Below are positions 39,494 to 50,786 of a stretch of 64,000 bases of DNA, in pieces. Within the stretch, counting starts at the first letter, position 1. Each line of letters begins with the position of its first letter. The stretch is from assembly GCF_907163135.1 (NCBI RefSeq), contig NZ_CAJQUA010000001.1, positions 325,001 to 389,000 of the forward strand. The letters are read 5' to 3'. Below the pieces are notes generated by a model. It made no database searches and was not told the origin of the DNA. It saw only the letters and a list, made by a program, of their open reading frames with translations. The translations under genes were made by a program, and so were the position numbers. This DNA is from Brachymonas denitrificans (lineage in GTDB: Bacteria > Pseudomonadota > Gammaproteobacteria > Burkholderiales > Burkholderiaceae_C).

Positions 39494-39955
39494 ATGAAAG
39501 TAAGTGACATTCTTCGCGTCAAGGGCAATACGCTGTACACGGTGCACCCTGACGATTCGCTGCTCAACGCGCTGAACGTGGTGGTGGAGAAGGACATCGG
39601 GGCACTGGTGGTGATGGAGCATGGCGAACTGGCAGGCATGCTGTCCTTCCGCGAAATCAACATCCAGCTGGCCAAGAACGGCGGCAGCCTGGGCAACTCC
39701 ACGGTGCGCGCCGCCATGGATGACCACCCCATCACCTGCACGCCCGAAACCGCGCTGGACGAAGTGCGCCGCATGATGCTGGATCACCATGCCCGCTACA
39801 TCCCGGTGATGGAAGGCAAGGTGCTGCAGGGCGTGATCAGCTTCTACGACGTGGCCAAGACCGTGGTGGAAAGCCAGAACTTCGAGAACAAGATGCTCAA
39901 GGCCTACATCCGCGACTGGCCGGCCAAGGACGAGGAAGACGCCGGCGTCGAATAA
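39494..39955 (+). CDS. CBS-domain protein
   Basis: A 153-residue cytosolic protein made of a tandem pair of CBS domains (MKVSDILRVKG...DIGALVVMEHGELAGMLSFREI; then AMDDHPITCTPETALDEVRRMM...YIPVMEGKVLQGVISFYDV). Such Bateman modules bind adenine nucleotides or SAM and are thought to sense energy or metabolite state. No effector domain is attached, so its partner is unknown. It is transcribed away from metY and ends 55 bp before ggt. Confidence 0.9.
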   Translation: MKVSDILRVKGNTLYTVHPDDSLLNALNVVVEKDIGALVVMEHGELAGMLSFREINIQLAKNGGSLGNSTVRAAMDDHPITCTPETALDEVRRMMLDHHARYIPVMEGKVLQGVISFYDVAKTVVESQNFENKMLKAYIRDWPAKDEEDAGVE

Positions 39956-40010
39956 GCCTTCGGCACTGGGGCACAGTTGCACAGGGCCCGTGGATTCGAA
40001 AGGGTTTCGC

Positions 40011-41864
40011 ATGACACAGGCCATGTTTCGACTGGCAGGGGTTGCAGCAGCAGCGGCTGTGCTGGCTGCCTGCGCCCCATTGCAGGCGCCGTCCGCGGCA
40101 CCGGCAGCCTCCACGGTTCCACCCAACCCTGAAGCCTCCAGCGGCTGGACCAGCAAGCCCGGCTGGCAATGGCAGCGTCAGGCCGTGGCGGCCGCCAATC
40201 CGCTGGCAACGCAGGCAGGGCTGGAGATTCTGCGTGCCGGCGGCAATGCGCTGGATGCGGCGATTGCCGTGCAAATGGTGCTTGGGCTGGTCGAGCCGCA
40301 ATCCAGCGGCATCGGCGGCGGCGCCTTCCTGCTGTATGACGATGGCAGGACGCTGCAGGCTTGGGACGGGCGCGAAACTGCGCCGGCAGGTGCAAGCGAG
40401 ACGCTGTTCCTGGGCGCCGATGGCAAGGCCCTGCCGTTCCATGAAGCGGTAGTGGGCGGGCGCTCGGTCGGCGTGCCTGGCGTGGTCGCCATGCTGGAGC
40501 AGGTGCATCGAAAGCAGGGCAGCCTGCCGTGGAAGCGCCTGTTCGAGCCGGCGATCCGACTGGCAGAGGCGGGCTTTCCCGTCAGTGCGCGCCTGCACCG
40601 GCTGCTGAGCGCCGAAAAATACCTGCGCGCCAACGACAGGACCGCCGCCAGCTATTTCCATGGCCCGGACGGCCAGCCCTGGCCAGTCGGCCATGTGCTG
40701 CGCAATCCCGAATATGCGGCCGTGCTGCGCGGCATTGCCGGTCAGGGCGCACGCTACCTGATGCAGGGCGAAGTGGCGCAGGCCATGGTGCGTACCGTGC
40801 AGGGTCATGCCGGCAATCCGGGCAAGCTGGCGCTGAGCGATCTGGCACGCTACCAGCCGCGCCAGCATCCGGCGCTCTGTTTCGATTACGAGGCCGTAGC
40901 ACGCCGCTACGCCATCTGCGGCATGCCCCCGCCCAGTTCGGGCACGCTGGCGATCGGGCAGATCCTGGGCATTCTCAATCACACCCAAGCCGCGAAGCTG
41001 CCTCTGCAACAGGGCCAGCCGAGTGCCGACTGGCTGCACCTCTACACGGAGGCAGCGCGCCTGGCGTTTGCCGACCGCGCGCAGTATGTGGCCGATCCCG
41101 ATTTCGTGCCGGCCCCGGGCGGCAGCTGGCAGGCCCTGCTGCAGCCGGCCTACCTGCAGCAGCGCGCCAGCCTGATCCAGCAGGGGCCGCAAGGGCGTTC
41201 CATGCAGACTGCGCAGCCGGGCGAAGCCGGTGGCGTGCGTGCCGCCTGGGCGCCCATGCCGGCCCAGCCCGAATACGGCACCAGCCACATCAGCGTGATC
41301 GATGCGCAGGGCCGCGCCGTCTCCATGACCACCACCATCGAGGACCAGTTCGGGGCACGCCTGATGGTCAACCGCGGCAAGGGGCTGGCGGGCGGCTTCC
41401 TGCTGAACAATGAGCTGACGGATTTCAGTTTCACGCCCACGGATGCCGCTGGACGCCCGGTCGCCAACCGCGTGCAGCCCGGCAAGCGGCCACGTTCCAG
41501 CATGGCGCCCATCCTGGTATATGCGAAGCGGCCGGATGGCAGTCGCGGCGAACTGCTGATGAGCGCGGGCAGCCCGGGCGGCGCGCTGATCATCCATTAC
41601 GTGGCCAAGACGCTGTACGGCACGCTCAACTGGGGCCTGAATCCCCAGCGCGCCATCGACCTGCCCAATTTCGGATCGATCAACGGTCCCACGCTGCTGG
41701 AGCAGAAACGCTTCGCCCCGGCCACCATCGAGGCCCTGCGCAAGCGCGGCGCCGAGGTGCGCGAGATGGACATGACCAGCGGCCTGCAGGCGATCCAGAA
41801 AACGCCGCAGGGCTATTTCGGCGGGGCCGATCCGCGGCGCGAAGGGGTGGTGCTGGGAGACTGA
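40011..41864 (+). CDS. ggt: Gamma-glutamyltransferase, lipoprotein
   Basis: Cleaves the gamma-glutamyl bond of glutathione in the periplasm, 617 residues. The precursor self-cleaves before the catalytic threonine, here Thr424 in EYGTSHISV. Substrate-site motifs include SGIGGGAFLLYDDG and the SMTTTIEDQFG and RPRSSMAP blocks. The N-terminus has a lipobox (LAAC), so it should be lipid-anchored. ATG 40011 has AAAGGG seven bases upstream. It converges on the methyltransferase gene. Confidence 0.95.
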   Translation: MTQAMFRLAGVAAAAAVLAACAPLQAPSAAPAASTVPPNPEASSGWTSKPGWQWQRQAVAAANPLATQAGLEILRAGGNALDAAIAVQMVLGLVEPQSSGIGGGAFLLYDDGRTLQAWDGRETAPAGASETLFLGADGKALPFHEAVVGGRSVGVPGVVAMLEQVHRKQGSLPWKRLFEPAIRLAEAGFPVSARLHRLLSAEKYLRANDRTAASYFHGPDGQPWPVGHVLRNPEYAAVLRGIAGQGARYLMQGEVAQAMVRTVQGHAGNPGKLALSDLARYQPRQHPALCFDYEAVARRYAICGMPPPSSGTLAIGQILGILNHTQAAKLPLQQGQPSADWLHLYTEAARLAFADRAQYVADPDFVPAPGGSWQALLQPAYLQQRASLIQQGPQGRSMQTAQPGEAGGVRAAWAPMPAQPEYGTSHISVIDAQGRAVSMTTTIEDQFGARLMVNRGKGLAGGFLLNNELTDFSFTPTDAAGRPVANRVQPGKRPRSSMAPILVYAKRPDGSRGELLMSAGSPGGALIIHYVAKTLYGTLNWGLNPQRAIDLPNFGSINGPTLLEQKRFAPATIEALRKRGAEVREMDMTSGLQAIQKTPQGYFGGADPRREGVVLGD

Positions 41865-41875
41865 CAGGCAAGGTG

Positions 41876-41902
41876 GAGCCTGATCCCGCAGGTTTCAGGC
41901 TC
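41876..41902. terminator. Hairpin between convergent ggt and methyltransferase genes
   Basis: An 8-bp stem GAGCCTGA / TCAGGCTC with an 11-base loop lies 12 bases after the ggt stop. It lacks a T run in either direction, so it may act as a Rho-assisted or mRNA-stabilising end. Confidence 0.4.
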
Positions 41903-41941
41903 GTTCCGTGCCTGCAAAGCGGGACAGGACGCCGCGTCGAC

Positions 41942-42538
41942 TCAACAGGCGGAAACTTGCTTGAGCTTCTCCAGCGCCAGCACGTAAGGCGGATCGTTCG
42001 GCACATTCGCCAGCGCATAGCGCACCACGCGCACGGTAGCCGGATCGAGGCTGCACACGTAATCTTCCAGCGCGGAACGCTCCTGCTTGCCGCCGGCGTG
42101 CCCGTGGTACACCACCAGCACGATCAGCCCATGCGGCTGCAGCAGCTGCCAGATGCCCTCCAGCGCCGCGATGGTGCTGTCGGCCTGCGTCGTTACCTGC
42201 TTGTCACTGCGCGGCAGATAGCCCAGATTGAACACGGCGGCCTGCACCGGCTGCTGCACATGCTGCTGCACGGTTTCATGTCCGGCATGAATCACGCTGA
42301 CGCGGTAAGCGACGCCGTGTGCCTCCAGCCGTTCGCGCGTGGCCGAGATGGCCTGCTCCTGCACATCGAAGGCATACACATGCCCGCCATCGCCCACCCG
42401 TTGCGCCAGCAACAGCGTGTCGTGCCCGTTGCCGGCCGTGGCGTCGATGGCGATATCGCCCGGCTGCAAGGCGCGTTGCAGCAGCCCGTGGGCAAAGGGA
42501 ACAATCTCGGGCAGGTGGCGGGTGAGGGCAGGGCGCAT
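41942..42538 (-). CDS. Class I SAM-dependent methyltransferase, rRNA-methylase-like (YtqB type)
   Basis: A 198-residue methyltransferase. Motif I reads AIDATAGNGHDTLLLAQ (residues 30-46), followed by VYAFDVQEQAI (motif II) and VFNLGYLPRSDK (motif IV, NLGYLP), the pattern of the YtqB family that was annotated as putative rRNA methylase and includes tRNA-modifying enzymes. Target unknown. It ends 27 bp... downstream of radC and may be cotranscribed with it. Confidence 0.85.
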   Translation of the reverse strand: MRPALTRHLPEIVPFAHGLLQRALQPGDIAIDATAGNGHDTLLLAQRVGDGGHVYAFDVQEQAISATRERLEAHGVAYRVSVIHAGHETVQQHVQQPVQAAVFNLGYLPRSDKQVTTQADSTIAALEGIWQLLQPHGLIVLVVYHGHAGGKQERSALEDYVCSLDPATVRVVRYALANVPNDPPYVLALEKLKQVSAC

Positions 42539-42565
42539 GGCGTATCGGCAGACAGACAGGAAAAC

Positions 42566-43252
42566 TCAGGCGGCAGGCATCAGGCCCTGTTCGGCCATCG
42601 ACAGGCTCTGCCCCCGCGCCACGATGATATGGTCCAGCACGCGAATGTCGAGCAGGGCGAGCGCCTGTTGCAACTGGCGCGTCAGGGCAATGTCGGCACT
42701 GGATGGCTGCACCTGCCCGCTCGGGTGATTGTGCGCCAGCACCACGCTGGCGGCATGGTGGTGCAGCGCGCGCAAGGCCACTTCGCGCGGGTAGACGCTG
42801 GTCTGGTTAAGCGTACCGCGAAACAGCGTCTCGAGCTGGATCAGCTGGTGCTGGCTGTCGAGAAACAGCACGGCAAAGCACTCATGCGGCAGATTGCCGA
42901 GGTGCGCCTGCAGGTAGTGGCTGACCAGCGCCGGGTGGTTGAGCAGGGTACGCTGCTGCAGCTGTTGCGCCATGGCCCGGCGCGCCAGTTCCATCACGGC
43001 CAGCAGTTCGGCACGTTTGGCGGTGCCGCCCAGGCCCTTGATCTGCCCTAGCGTGCGCGCATCGGCATGCAGCAGCCCGGCCAGACCCTGGCAGGCATCA
43101 AGCACATCCTGCGCCATGACCAGCACGTTGCGCCCGGCCGTGCCGGTGCGCAGCAGCAGTGCCAGCAGTTCGACATCTCCCAGCGCTGCGGCACCATGCT
43201 GCAGCAGGCGTTCGCGCGGACGGGAGGCATGCGGAAGGTCGTGGAGCGCCAT
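42566..43252 (-). CDS. radC: RadC family JAB/MPN domain protein
   Basis: A 228-residue protein with an N-terminal helix-hairpin-helix-like part ([21 protein letters not shown]) and a C-terminal MPN metalloprotease-like domain with the JAMM motif (AHNHPSG...SSAD), the zinc ligands being the two histidines and the aspartate. Despite its name, a role in DNA repair is not established. The start [16 protein letters not shown] at 43252 matches the family's usual N-terminus. The 135 bp upstream are AT-rich. Confidence 0.93.
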   Translation of the reverse strand: MALHDLPHASRPRERLLQHGAAALGDVELLALLLRTGTAGRNVLVMAQDVLDACQGLAGLLHADARTLGQIKGLGGTAKRAELLAVMELARRAMAQQLQQRTLLNHPALVSHYLQAHLGNLPHECFAVLFLDSQHQLIQLETLFRGTLNQTSVYPREVALRALHHHAASVVLAHNHPSGQVQPSSADIALTRQLQQALALLDIRVLDHIIVARGQSLSMAEQGLMPAA

Positions 43253-43387
43253 GAAAACCCATTGATAAATAAAAAGTATTATAAATGAGTGATGCCGGAT
43301 TTGATCCCGGGCAGGCGACAATGCCCTCGCTCCGCCTGCCATGCAGCCAGCCTCTTACAATAGCGCATCCAACCTCCGGACCGGATC

Positions 43388-43857
43388 ATGACTGAAGCTA
43401 CCCCCTCCGCAGCCCCCGGCACGCCCGTGGTGCAAGCCGATTCCTTTCTCACCCTGCATTACCGTCTGTCCGGTCCGCAGGGCGATGTGATTGACACCTT
43501 CCTCGAGCAGCCCGCCACGCTGTCGCTGGGCACTGGCGAACTCTCGCCGGCGATCGAGGAGAAGCTGATCGGCATGCCCGAGGGCACGCACACCACCTTC
43601 GAACTGCCGGCCGGCGCCGCCTTTGGCGAGCGCAATCCGCAGATGCTGCAGTGGCTCAAGCGCAGCGTGCTCAAGGAAATGGGCGATCCGAACGAGGAAT
43701 ACGCGGTCGGCGAAGTGGTGCAGTTTCCCACGCCCGACGCGCAAGGCCAGTTTGCCGGCACCGTTGCCGAGCTGGGCGAGGACGCCATCCTGTTCGACTT
43801 CAACCACCCGCTGGCGGGGCAGCCCGTCACCTTCGAGGTGCAGATCATCGGTGTGCT

Positions 43858-43861
<4 letters not shown>
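43388..43861 (+). CDS. slpA: FKBP-type peptidyl-prolyl isomerase SlpA
   Basis: A 157-residue SlyD/SlpA-type FKBP ([37 protein letters not shown]), with the insert-in-flap domain ([14 protein letters not shown]...VVQF) and a C-terminal [18 protein letters not shown]. It is cytosolic and acts as a proline isomerase and chaperone. Its stop overlaps the ispH start (ATGA at 43858-43861), the same slpA-ispH pair seen in many proteobacteria. Confidence 0.94.
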
Positions 43862-46172
<2,311 letters not shown>

Positions 46173-46273
46173 GTCAGGCGAAAAAATGCGGACGGCCTCT
46201 TGGCGGAGGCTGTCACTTGCATGTAAAATTGCCTGTTTCCTGCAGCGCTCTCGCTGCGGAATGAACAGACCAC

Positions 46274-46365
46274 GGAGAGATGGCAGAGTGGTCGAATGCA
46301 CCGGATTCGAAATCCGGCATACAGGTTCTCCTGTATCGAGGGTTCGAATCCCTCTCTCTCCGCCA
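46274..46365 (+). tRNA. tRNA-Ser (anticodon CGA)
   Basis: The acceptor stem GGAGAGA / TCTCTCC, discriminator G and encoded CCA are clear. The anticodon stem CCGGA / TCCGG encloses TTCGAAA, giving anticodon CGA, which reads UCG. A long variable arm (ATACAGGTTCTCCTGTATC region) and GGTTCGAATCC T-loop identify serine. Length 92 nt. Confidence 0.98.
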
Positions 46366-46381
46366 GATGGTCCACGAAATC

Positions 46382-46416
46382 AAGCACCTACAGCATGCGC
46401 TGCAGGTGCTTTTTTC
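46382..46416 (+). terminator. Rho-independent terminator after tRNA-Ser
   Basis: A long stem AAGCACCT / AGGTGCTT continuing through one A-C mismatch into CAGC / GCTG, with a 4-base loop and a T run at 46410-46415, 16 bases after the tRNA. Confidence 0.88.
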
Positions 46417-46427
46417 TTGGCTGGGCC

Positions 46428-47063
46428 TCAGGGCGCCGGCGGGATGATGATCGTGGGTTCGTCCTTGTCAGCAGGAGCTTCTTCCGACACCGCCATCGCT
46501 TGCGAGGCAGGCGCAGCCGGTGGCTCGCTCGCTTCTTGCGGAGCTGCAGGCGCGCAGGCATCGCGGATCGTGGTTGCTAGTTCGACGCCGCTGCCAAATG
46601 CAATCCATAGCGGAAAACCGACCGTCATGCCTGCCGCCGTAAAGGCGATGGCGCCAGGGCCGGTCAGCAGGGCGGCAGCCAGCACGGTAATCAGCACGGC
46701 ACGGCCGCCGGTTCCCTGCTTGTCCCAAGCGCGGTCCTTGGCCTCGGCTGCCAGCACCTTCAGGGTGGGCAGGGCGGCCCGGCTGGAGAGGGTGACGGAC
46801 ACTGCCTGGCTGGCCCTGGTCCACGCCGGCACACGGGAATGGCGCAGGTCGACCATGCGCGTGGCCCAGTCATGCAGAGCTTCCTTTTCCACCGCCGACA
46901 GGCCGTCGACCAGTTGCTGCACCACGGCGCGCTGGTCACGCTGCATCGATGCAGAGCTTGCCGGCTCGTCCGCCGCAGAATCGGCACTGGCCAGCTGGGC
47001 TTCCAGATCGCGCACCTTGTTGCGCAGGGCTTGCAGTTCCTTCTCGAGTTCGCTGTGTTCCAT
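46428..47063 (-). CDS. Hypothetical coiled-coil membrane protein
   Basis: A 211-residue protein of no family I recognise. Residues 1-25 (MEHSELEKELQALRNKVRDL) are a strong coiled coil, the middle region is helical, residues about 120-165 form two adjoining hydrophobic helices (AVLITVLAAALLTGPGAIAF; GMTVGFPLWIAFGSGVEL), and the C-terminal 45 residues are Ala/Pro/Glu-rich and end in PTIIIPPAP. It is probably an inner-membrane hairpin protein with both tails in the cytosol. It is convergent with the tRNA terminator. Confidence 0.65.
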   Translation of the reverse strand: MEHSELEKELQALRNKVRDLEAQLASADSAADEPASSASMQRDQRAVVQQLVDGLSAVEKEALHDWATRMVDLRHSRVPAWTRASQAVSVTLSSRAALPTLKVLAAEAKDRAWDKQGTGGRAVLITVLAAALLTGPGAIAFTAAGMTVGFPLWIAFGSGVELATTIRDACAPAAPQEASEPPAAPASQAMAVSEEAPADKDEPTIIIPPAP

Positions 47064-47181
47064 GGGGTCCTCCGTGAGTCATGGCAAACCCTATCTGCCG
47101 CTGATTGCGGGCGATTCAATGCGCAATGTGTAAGGATCTGTCCCGGCCAGGCTTGCAGCGCCAGCCTAGCTGGGTTTCATG

Positions 47182-47913
47182 TCAATACAGCGTCTCGACA
47201 TCGCACGCGAGCAGATAGCCGGCACCGCGCTCAGTCAGAATCAACCGAGGCTGCGCCGGGTCGGCCTCGAGCTTGAGCCGCAGCCGCCGGATCTGCACGT
47301 CGATGGTGCGGTCATACACCTCGGCCTCGTGCAGGCGCGACATGGACAGCAGCTGGTCGCGCGACATCACGCGCCGCGGCGCTTGGCACAGGGCGCTGAG
47401 CAGGCTGATCTCGCCATTGGACAGCTCCACATACGAACCATCGGGCGACTTGAGACGCCGCGTGCGCAGGTTCAGTTCCCAGCCGGCAAAGCGGAAGGCG
47501 CGGCGCGCGCTGTCGCGCTGCGGCAGCGTGGCCTGCACCTGATAGCGCCGCAGCACTGCGCGCACGCGCGCCAGCAGCTCGCGCGGGCTGAAAGGCTTGG
47601 TCACGTAATCGTCGGCACCCAGTTCCAGCCCCATCACACGGTCGGCCTCTTCGGTGCGACCGGTTAGCAGAATGATGGGCACGGTGGCGCGCGCACGCAA
47701 CTGGCGCGCCAGATCCAGCCCGTCCTCGCCCGGCAGGCGCAGGTCCAGCAACACCAGGTCGATCGCCTGACTGTCGAAGCAGGCTATCATTTCCCGACCG
47801 GAACTGCAGGGCGTGGCGCGCAATTCATGCTCCTGCAGGTAGTCGCAGACCATGTCACGCACATCGGGATCGTCGTCGACGACCAATACATGGGGCTGGT
47901 TCAGGAAGGACAT
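47182..47913 (-). CDS. OmpR-family response regulator
   Basis: A 243-residue two-component regulator. The receiver domain has the acidic pocket VLVVDDDPD (residues 9-17), the phospho-accepting aspartate in LVLLDLRLPGEDG (about residue 54) and the conserved lysine in VTKPFSPREL. A winged-helix DNA-binding domain follows (RVMSRDQLLSMSR; VQIRRLRLKLE; GAGYLL). Its ATG must be at or very near 47913 because the receiver fold starts there. The start codon overlaps, on the opposite strand, the likely start of the kinase gene. Confidence 0.92.
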   Translation of the reverse strand: MSFLNQPHVLVVDDDPDVRDMVCDYLQEHELRATPCSSGREMIACFDSQAIDLVLLDLRLPGEDGLDLARQLRARATVPIILLTGRTEEADRVMGLELGADDYVTKPFSPRELLARVRAVLRRYQVQATLPQRDSARRAFRFAGWELNLRTRRLKSPDGSYVELSNGEISLLSALCQAPRRVMSRDQLLSMSRLHEAEVYDRTIDVQIRRLRLKLEADPAQPRLILTERGAGYLLACDVETLY

Positions 47914-49975
47914 GGTCAGGATGGTAACGGAGAATCGGGGCCCCGCACGCAGACACTCGCTGTCGCGTTTCCTCTCCAGCGGCCGTATGCCCTGGATGGC
48001 TCTGCTGCTGGCCTGGCTGCTGCTGGTGCTCCTGACGGCGGCTGCCCTGTGGGTCATGCGCAGCTCCACCCTGAGCGAGCAGCAGCGGGCCCTGCATACG
48101 CTGGCCGTGGTGGCTTCCGACGAGCTGGAGCGTGGCCTGGACGGGGTGAATGAAGGCCTGACGGCCATCGGCAATGCCATCGAGGAAGATGGCATGCCCG
48201 GCAGCGAGGAAGAGGTGTCTGCAAGGCTGCGCCGCCGGGTGGAGTTGATGCCCATGGCGCAGACCCTCTGGCTGCTCGACCGGCATGGGGCTGGCGTGGC
48301 GGGTTCCGATTCTATCGGCTTTCCGGAAGCGGAGAGCTTCAGGCCGGCCCTCAAGCCTGCCGGCATCGACGGGCTGGCCTTCAGCCCGCCGTTCCAGGAT
48401 TCCCATGCCGCCCACCCGCTGGTGGCCATCGCCAGTTCCGTGGACACGGCGCGGTTCGGCTGGGTGGTTGCCGGGGTGCCGGCCGATGCCCTGCTGGGGG
48501 CATTTCAGGCGGCCTTGCCCGAGGACGAGGCGCAAATGCTGGTGTACCGGCGTGACGGCACACTGCTGGCCTCCACGCCGGGCGCTTCGCATCCCGTGAG
48601 CCGACAGTCCCGGCTGGTGGAGCAGATTCCCATCGAACCCTACGGCCTGAAGGTGGAACTGCTGCGCAGCCGCGATGTGGTGCTGCATGACTGGACCAAT
48701 TCTGCGCAGATCGCCGGTGCGCTGCTTGCGTTGTTGGCGGTGGTGATGGCGGTGGCCCTGTGGATTCTGCAGCGCGCCCAGCGGCGTCATGTGCAGGCGC
48801 AGGAGGCGCTGCGCCGGCAGCAGGCCCGGGGCGAGCGACTGGAGGTGCTGGGGCGCATGGCAGGCGAGGTGGCGCATGATTTCAACAACGTGCTCGGCGC
48901 GATTGCCGGCTATGGAGAGATGGCGCTGGACAAGGCCGAACCCGGCAGCGCCCAGGCACGGCAACTGGGTCGCCTGATGGGGGCAACGGAACGGGGCAGG
49001 GCGCTGACGGAGCGCATCCTGGCTTTCAGCCGCGGTGGCGCCCGGCGCTCGGTGGTGTTCCGGCTGCAGCCGGTGATCGAGGAGGTGCTGGAGCATGTGC
49101 GCAGCCTGCAGCAGCCGGGCATTGTGCTGGATGTGCAACTGCAGGCGCCGCAGGCAACGGTCAAGGGGGATCCGCTGCAGGCCTATCAGGCGGTGCTGAA
49201 CCTTTGCGTCAATGCCGTGCAGGCGATGCCGCAGGGCGGTGTGCTGCGCGTGGCGCTGGGCGAGGAGCGCGTGGCGCAGGAGCAGGTGCTTTCCCACAGC
49301 CAGCTCGGCGCCGGAGACTGGCTCAGGCTGTCGGTGGCGGATCAGGGGCGGGGCATCGATCCGGTCTCGATGGAGCATCTGCTCGAGCCCTTCTACACGA
49401 CGCGGGGCGGCGAGGGCGGCACGGGTCTGGGCCTGTCTGTGGTGCATGGCGCCATGGTCGAACTGCACGGAGCCATCGATGTTCAAAGCCGGCCTGGAGA
49501 GGGGGCGTGCTTCACGCTGTGGTTTCCGGTGGGTAGTCCCGCGCTGGAGCCGCTGTCAGTTCCTGCAGAAGCCAGAGCGGGCGGGACGATCCCGCGCATC
49601 CTGGTGGTGGATGACGAGCCGGAGCTGGCAGAGCTGGTTGCCAGCACGCTGGAACTGCTGGGGTATGAGGCAACGGTGGAGACGCAGTCCTCCCGGGCCC
49701 TGGCTCTGCTGCAGGAGCAGCCGGCGCGTTTTGCGGCCCTGCTCACGGACGAACGCATGCCGGACCTCTCCGGCACCGAACTCGTCCGTGCCTTGCGCAC
49801 GGCTGGAGGAGCTTTGGCTCAGTTGCCGGTGCTTCTGGTCACCGGGCAGGGCGGCCCCATGCTGGCCGCGCGCGCACAGGAGCTGGGCATCGGCTCCATC
49901 CTGCGCAAGCCGCTGGACCGGCAGGAACTGCTGCAGGCGCTCGAGGCCATGCTGCATGGCACCCCAGCGCCGTGA
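47912..49975 (+). CDS. Hybrid sensor histidine kinase
   Basis: A membrane hybrid kinase of about 687 residues. A first transmembrane helix (MALLLAWLLLVLLTAAALWV), a periplasmic sensor of about 210 residues, a second helix (IAGALLALLAVVMAVALWIL), then a phospho-acceptor region with GEVAHDFNNVLG (His near residue 321), an ATPase domain ending GGTGLGLSVVHG, and a C-terminal receiver (RILVVDDEPEL; TDERMPDLSG). The ATG at 47912 has AGGA five bases upstream; ATG 47987 is an alternative that removes 25 basic residues. It should work with the adjacent divergent regulator, its own receiver acting as a relay. Confidence 0.88.
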   Translation: MVRMVTENRGPARRHSLSRFLSSGRMPWMALLLAWLLLVLLTAAALWVMRSSTLSEQQRALHTLAVVASDELERGLDGVNEGLTAIGNAIEEDGMPGSEEEVSARLRRRVELMPMAQTLWLLDRHGAGVAGSDSIGFPEAESFRPALKPAGIDGLAFSPPFQDSHAAHPLVAIASSVDTARFGWVVAGVPADALLGAFQAALPEDEAQMLVYRRDGTLLASTPGASHPVSRQSRLVEQIPIEPYGLKVELLRSRDVVLHDWTNSAQIAGALLALLAVVMAVALWILQRAQRRHVQAQEALRRQQARGERLEVLGRMAGEVAHDFNNVLGAIAGYGEMALDKAEPGSAQARQLGRLMGATERGRALTERILAFSRGGARRSVVFRLQPVIEEVLEHVRSLQQPGIVLDVQLQAPQATVKGDPLQAYQAVLNLCVNAVQAMPQGGVLRVALGEERVAQEQVLSHSQLGAGDWLRLSVADQGRGIDPVSMEHLLEPFYTTRGGEGGTGLGLSVVHGAMVELHGAIDVQSRPGEGACFTLWFPVGSPALEPLSVPAEARAGGTIPRILVVDDEPELAELVASTLELLGYEATVETQSSRALALLQEQPARFAALLTDERMPDLSGTELVRALRTAGGALAQLPVLLVTGQGGPMLAARAQELGIGSILRKPLDRQELLQALEAMLHGTPAP

Positions 49976-50101
49976 GGGCGGCCTGCAGTCGCATCGATTG
50001 CAGTTGCAACAGGGGGAGGCGGGTTTTGTCACGCGCCCTGTCATCAGGGCAGTGATGATCGGGATCAGCAAGTTTTTTCCAGCCCGTTTTCCAGGAGATT
50101 C

Positions 50102-50665
50102 ATGATGACCTTGCGCCAGTCTTCCTTTTCCGCGCTGTTCGCTGCCTGCCTGCTGGCCGGTGGTGCCGCCATGGCAGCCCCTGCCACTCCCGCCGCTACG
50201 GCCAGTGCTCCTGTGAAAACAGCGTCTGGTGCGATCAAGTCGACTTCCTTCTTCGGCAAGCTATTGCCTGCTGCCAAGCCTGCTTCTGCGGCTGTGGCCA
50301 CCAAGCCGGCTTCCAAGCCCATGACTTCTGTCGCCAAGCCGGCAGTTCCGGCCGCTCCCGCCAGACCCGCTGTAGCAGCCACGCCTGCTAAGCCGGCAAC
50401 TCCAGCTGTCGCGGCAACTCCTGCCAAGCCGGCTACCCCTGCCGTTCCTGCCACTCCCGCCGCCAAGACCAGCGTCCCGGTAAAGGCAGCATCCGGCAGT
50501 GGTCTGGGCAGCACTCAGGTGTGGGTCAACGCTGATTCCAGGGTTTATCACTGCCCCGGCACCAAATACTACGGCAAGACCAGGAAGGGCCAGTACATGA
50601 GCGAGGCGGCTGCCCGCGGCGCTGGCAATCGCGCCGACCGTGGCGTTGCCTGCTCCACCAAATAA
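50102..50665 (+). CDS. Exported Ala/Pro/Lys-rich repeat protein with conserved C-terminal Cys domain
   Basis: A 187-residue protein with a signal peptide (residues 1-26, cleavage after AAMA). Residues 27-130 are low-complexity Ala/Pro/Thr/Val with regularly spaced Lys, including a 12-residue repeat. The C-terminal 45 residues form a compact domain with VWVNADSRVYHCPG...YYGKT and a second Cys at residue 184, a pattern I have seen in small proteins from many proteobacteria but cannot name. AGGAG lies 4-7 bases before the two possible ATGs (50102, 50105). It precedes the NRPS-like gene by 121 bp. Confidence 0.75.
   Translation: MMTLRQSSFSALFAACLLAGGAAMAAPATPAATASAPVKTASGAIKSTSFFGKLLPAAKPASAAVATKPASKPMTSVAKPAVPAAPARPAVAATPAKPATPAVAATPAKPATPAVPATPAAKTSVPVKAASGSGLGSTQVWVNADSRVYHCPGTKYYGKTRKGQYMSEAAARGAGNRADRGVACSTK
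50366..50461 (+). repeat. In-frame 36-bp tandem repeat
   Basis: Residues 89-120 of the exported protein consist of two exact copies of PAVAATPAKPAT plus a partial third (PAVPATPA). The DNA copies have diverged at several third positions, so the repeat is conserved at protein level and is not a fresh duplication. Confidence 0.75.
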
Positions 50666-50786
50666 GCGCTCCTCTCGCACAACACTGCCGGGCATGCGGA
50701 CGACGGCGGCCTTCCGGTCGCAGGCGTCTGTTGCCCGGTTTTTCGCGTACGGGTGATTTCGGAATCCGGCACGCAGGAAGTATCCC

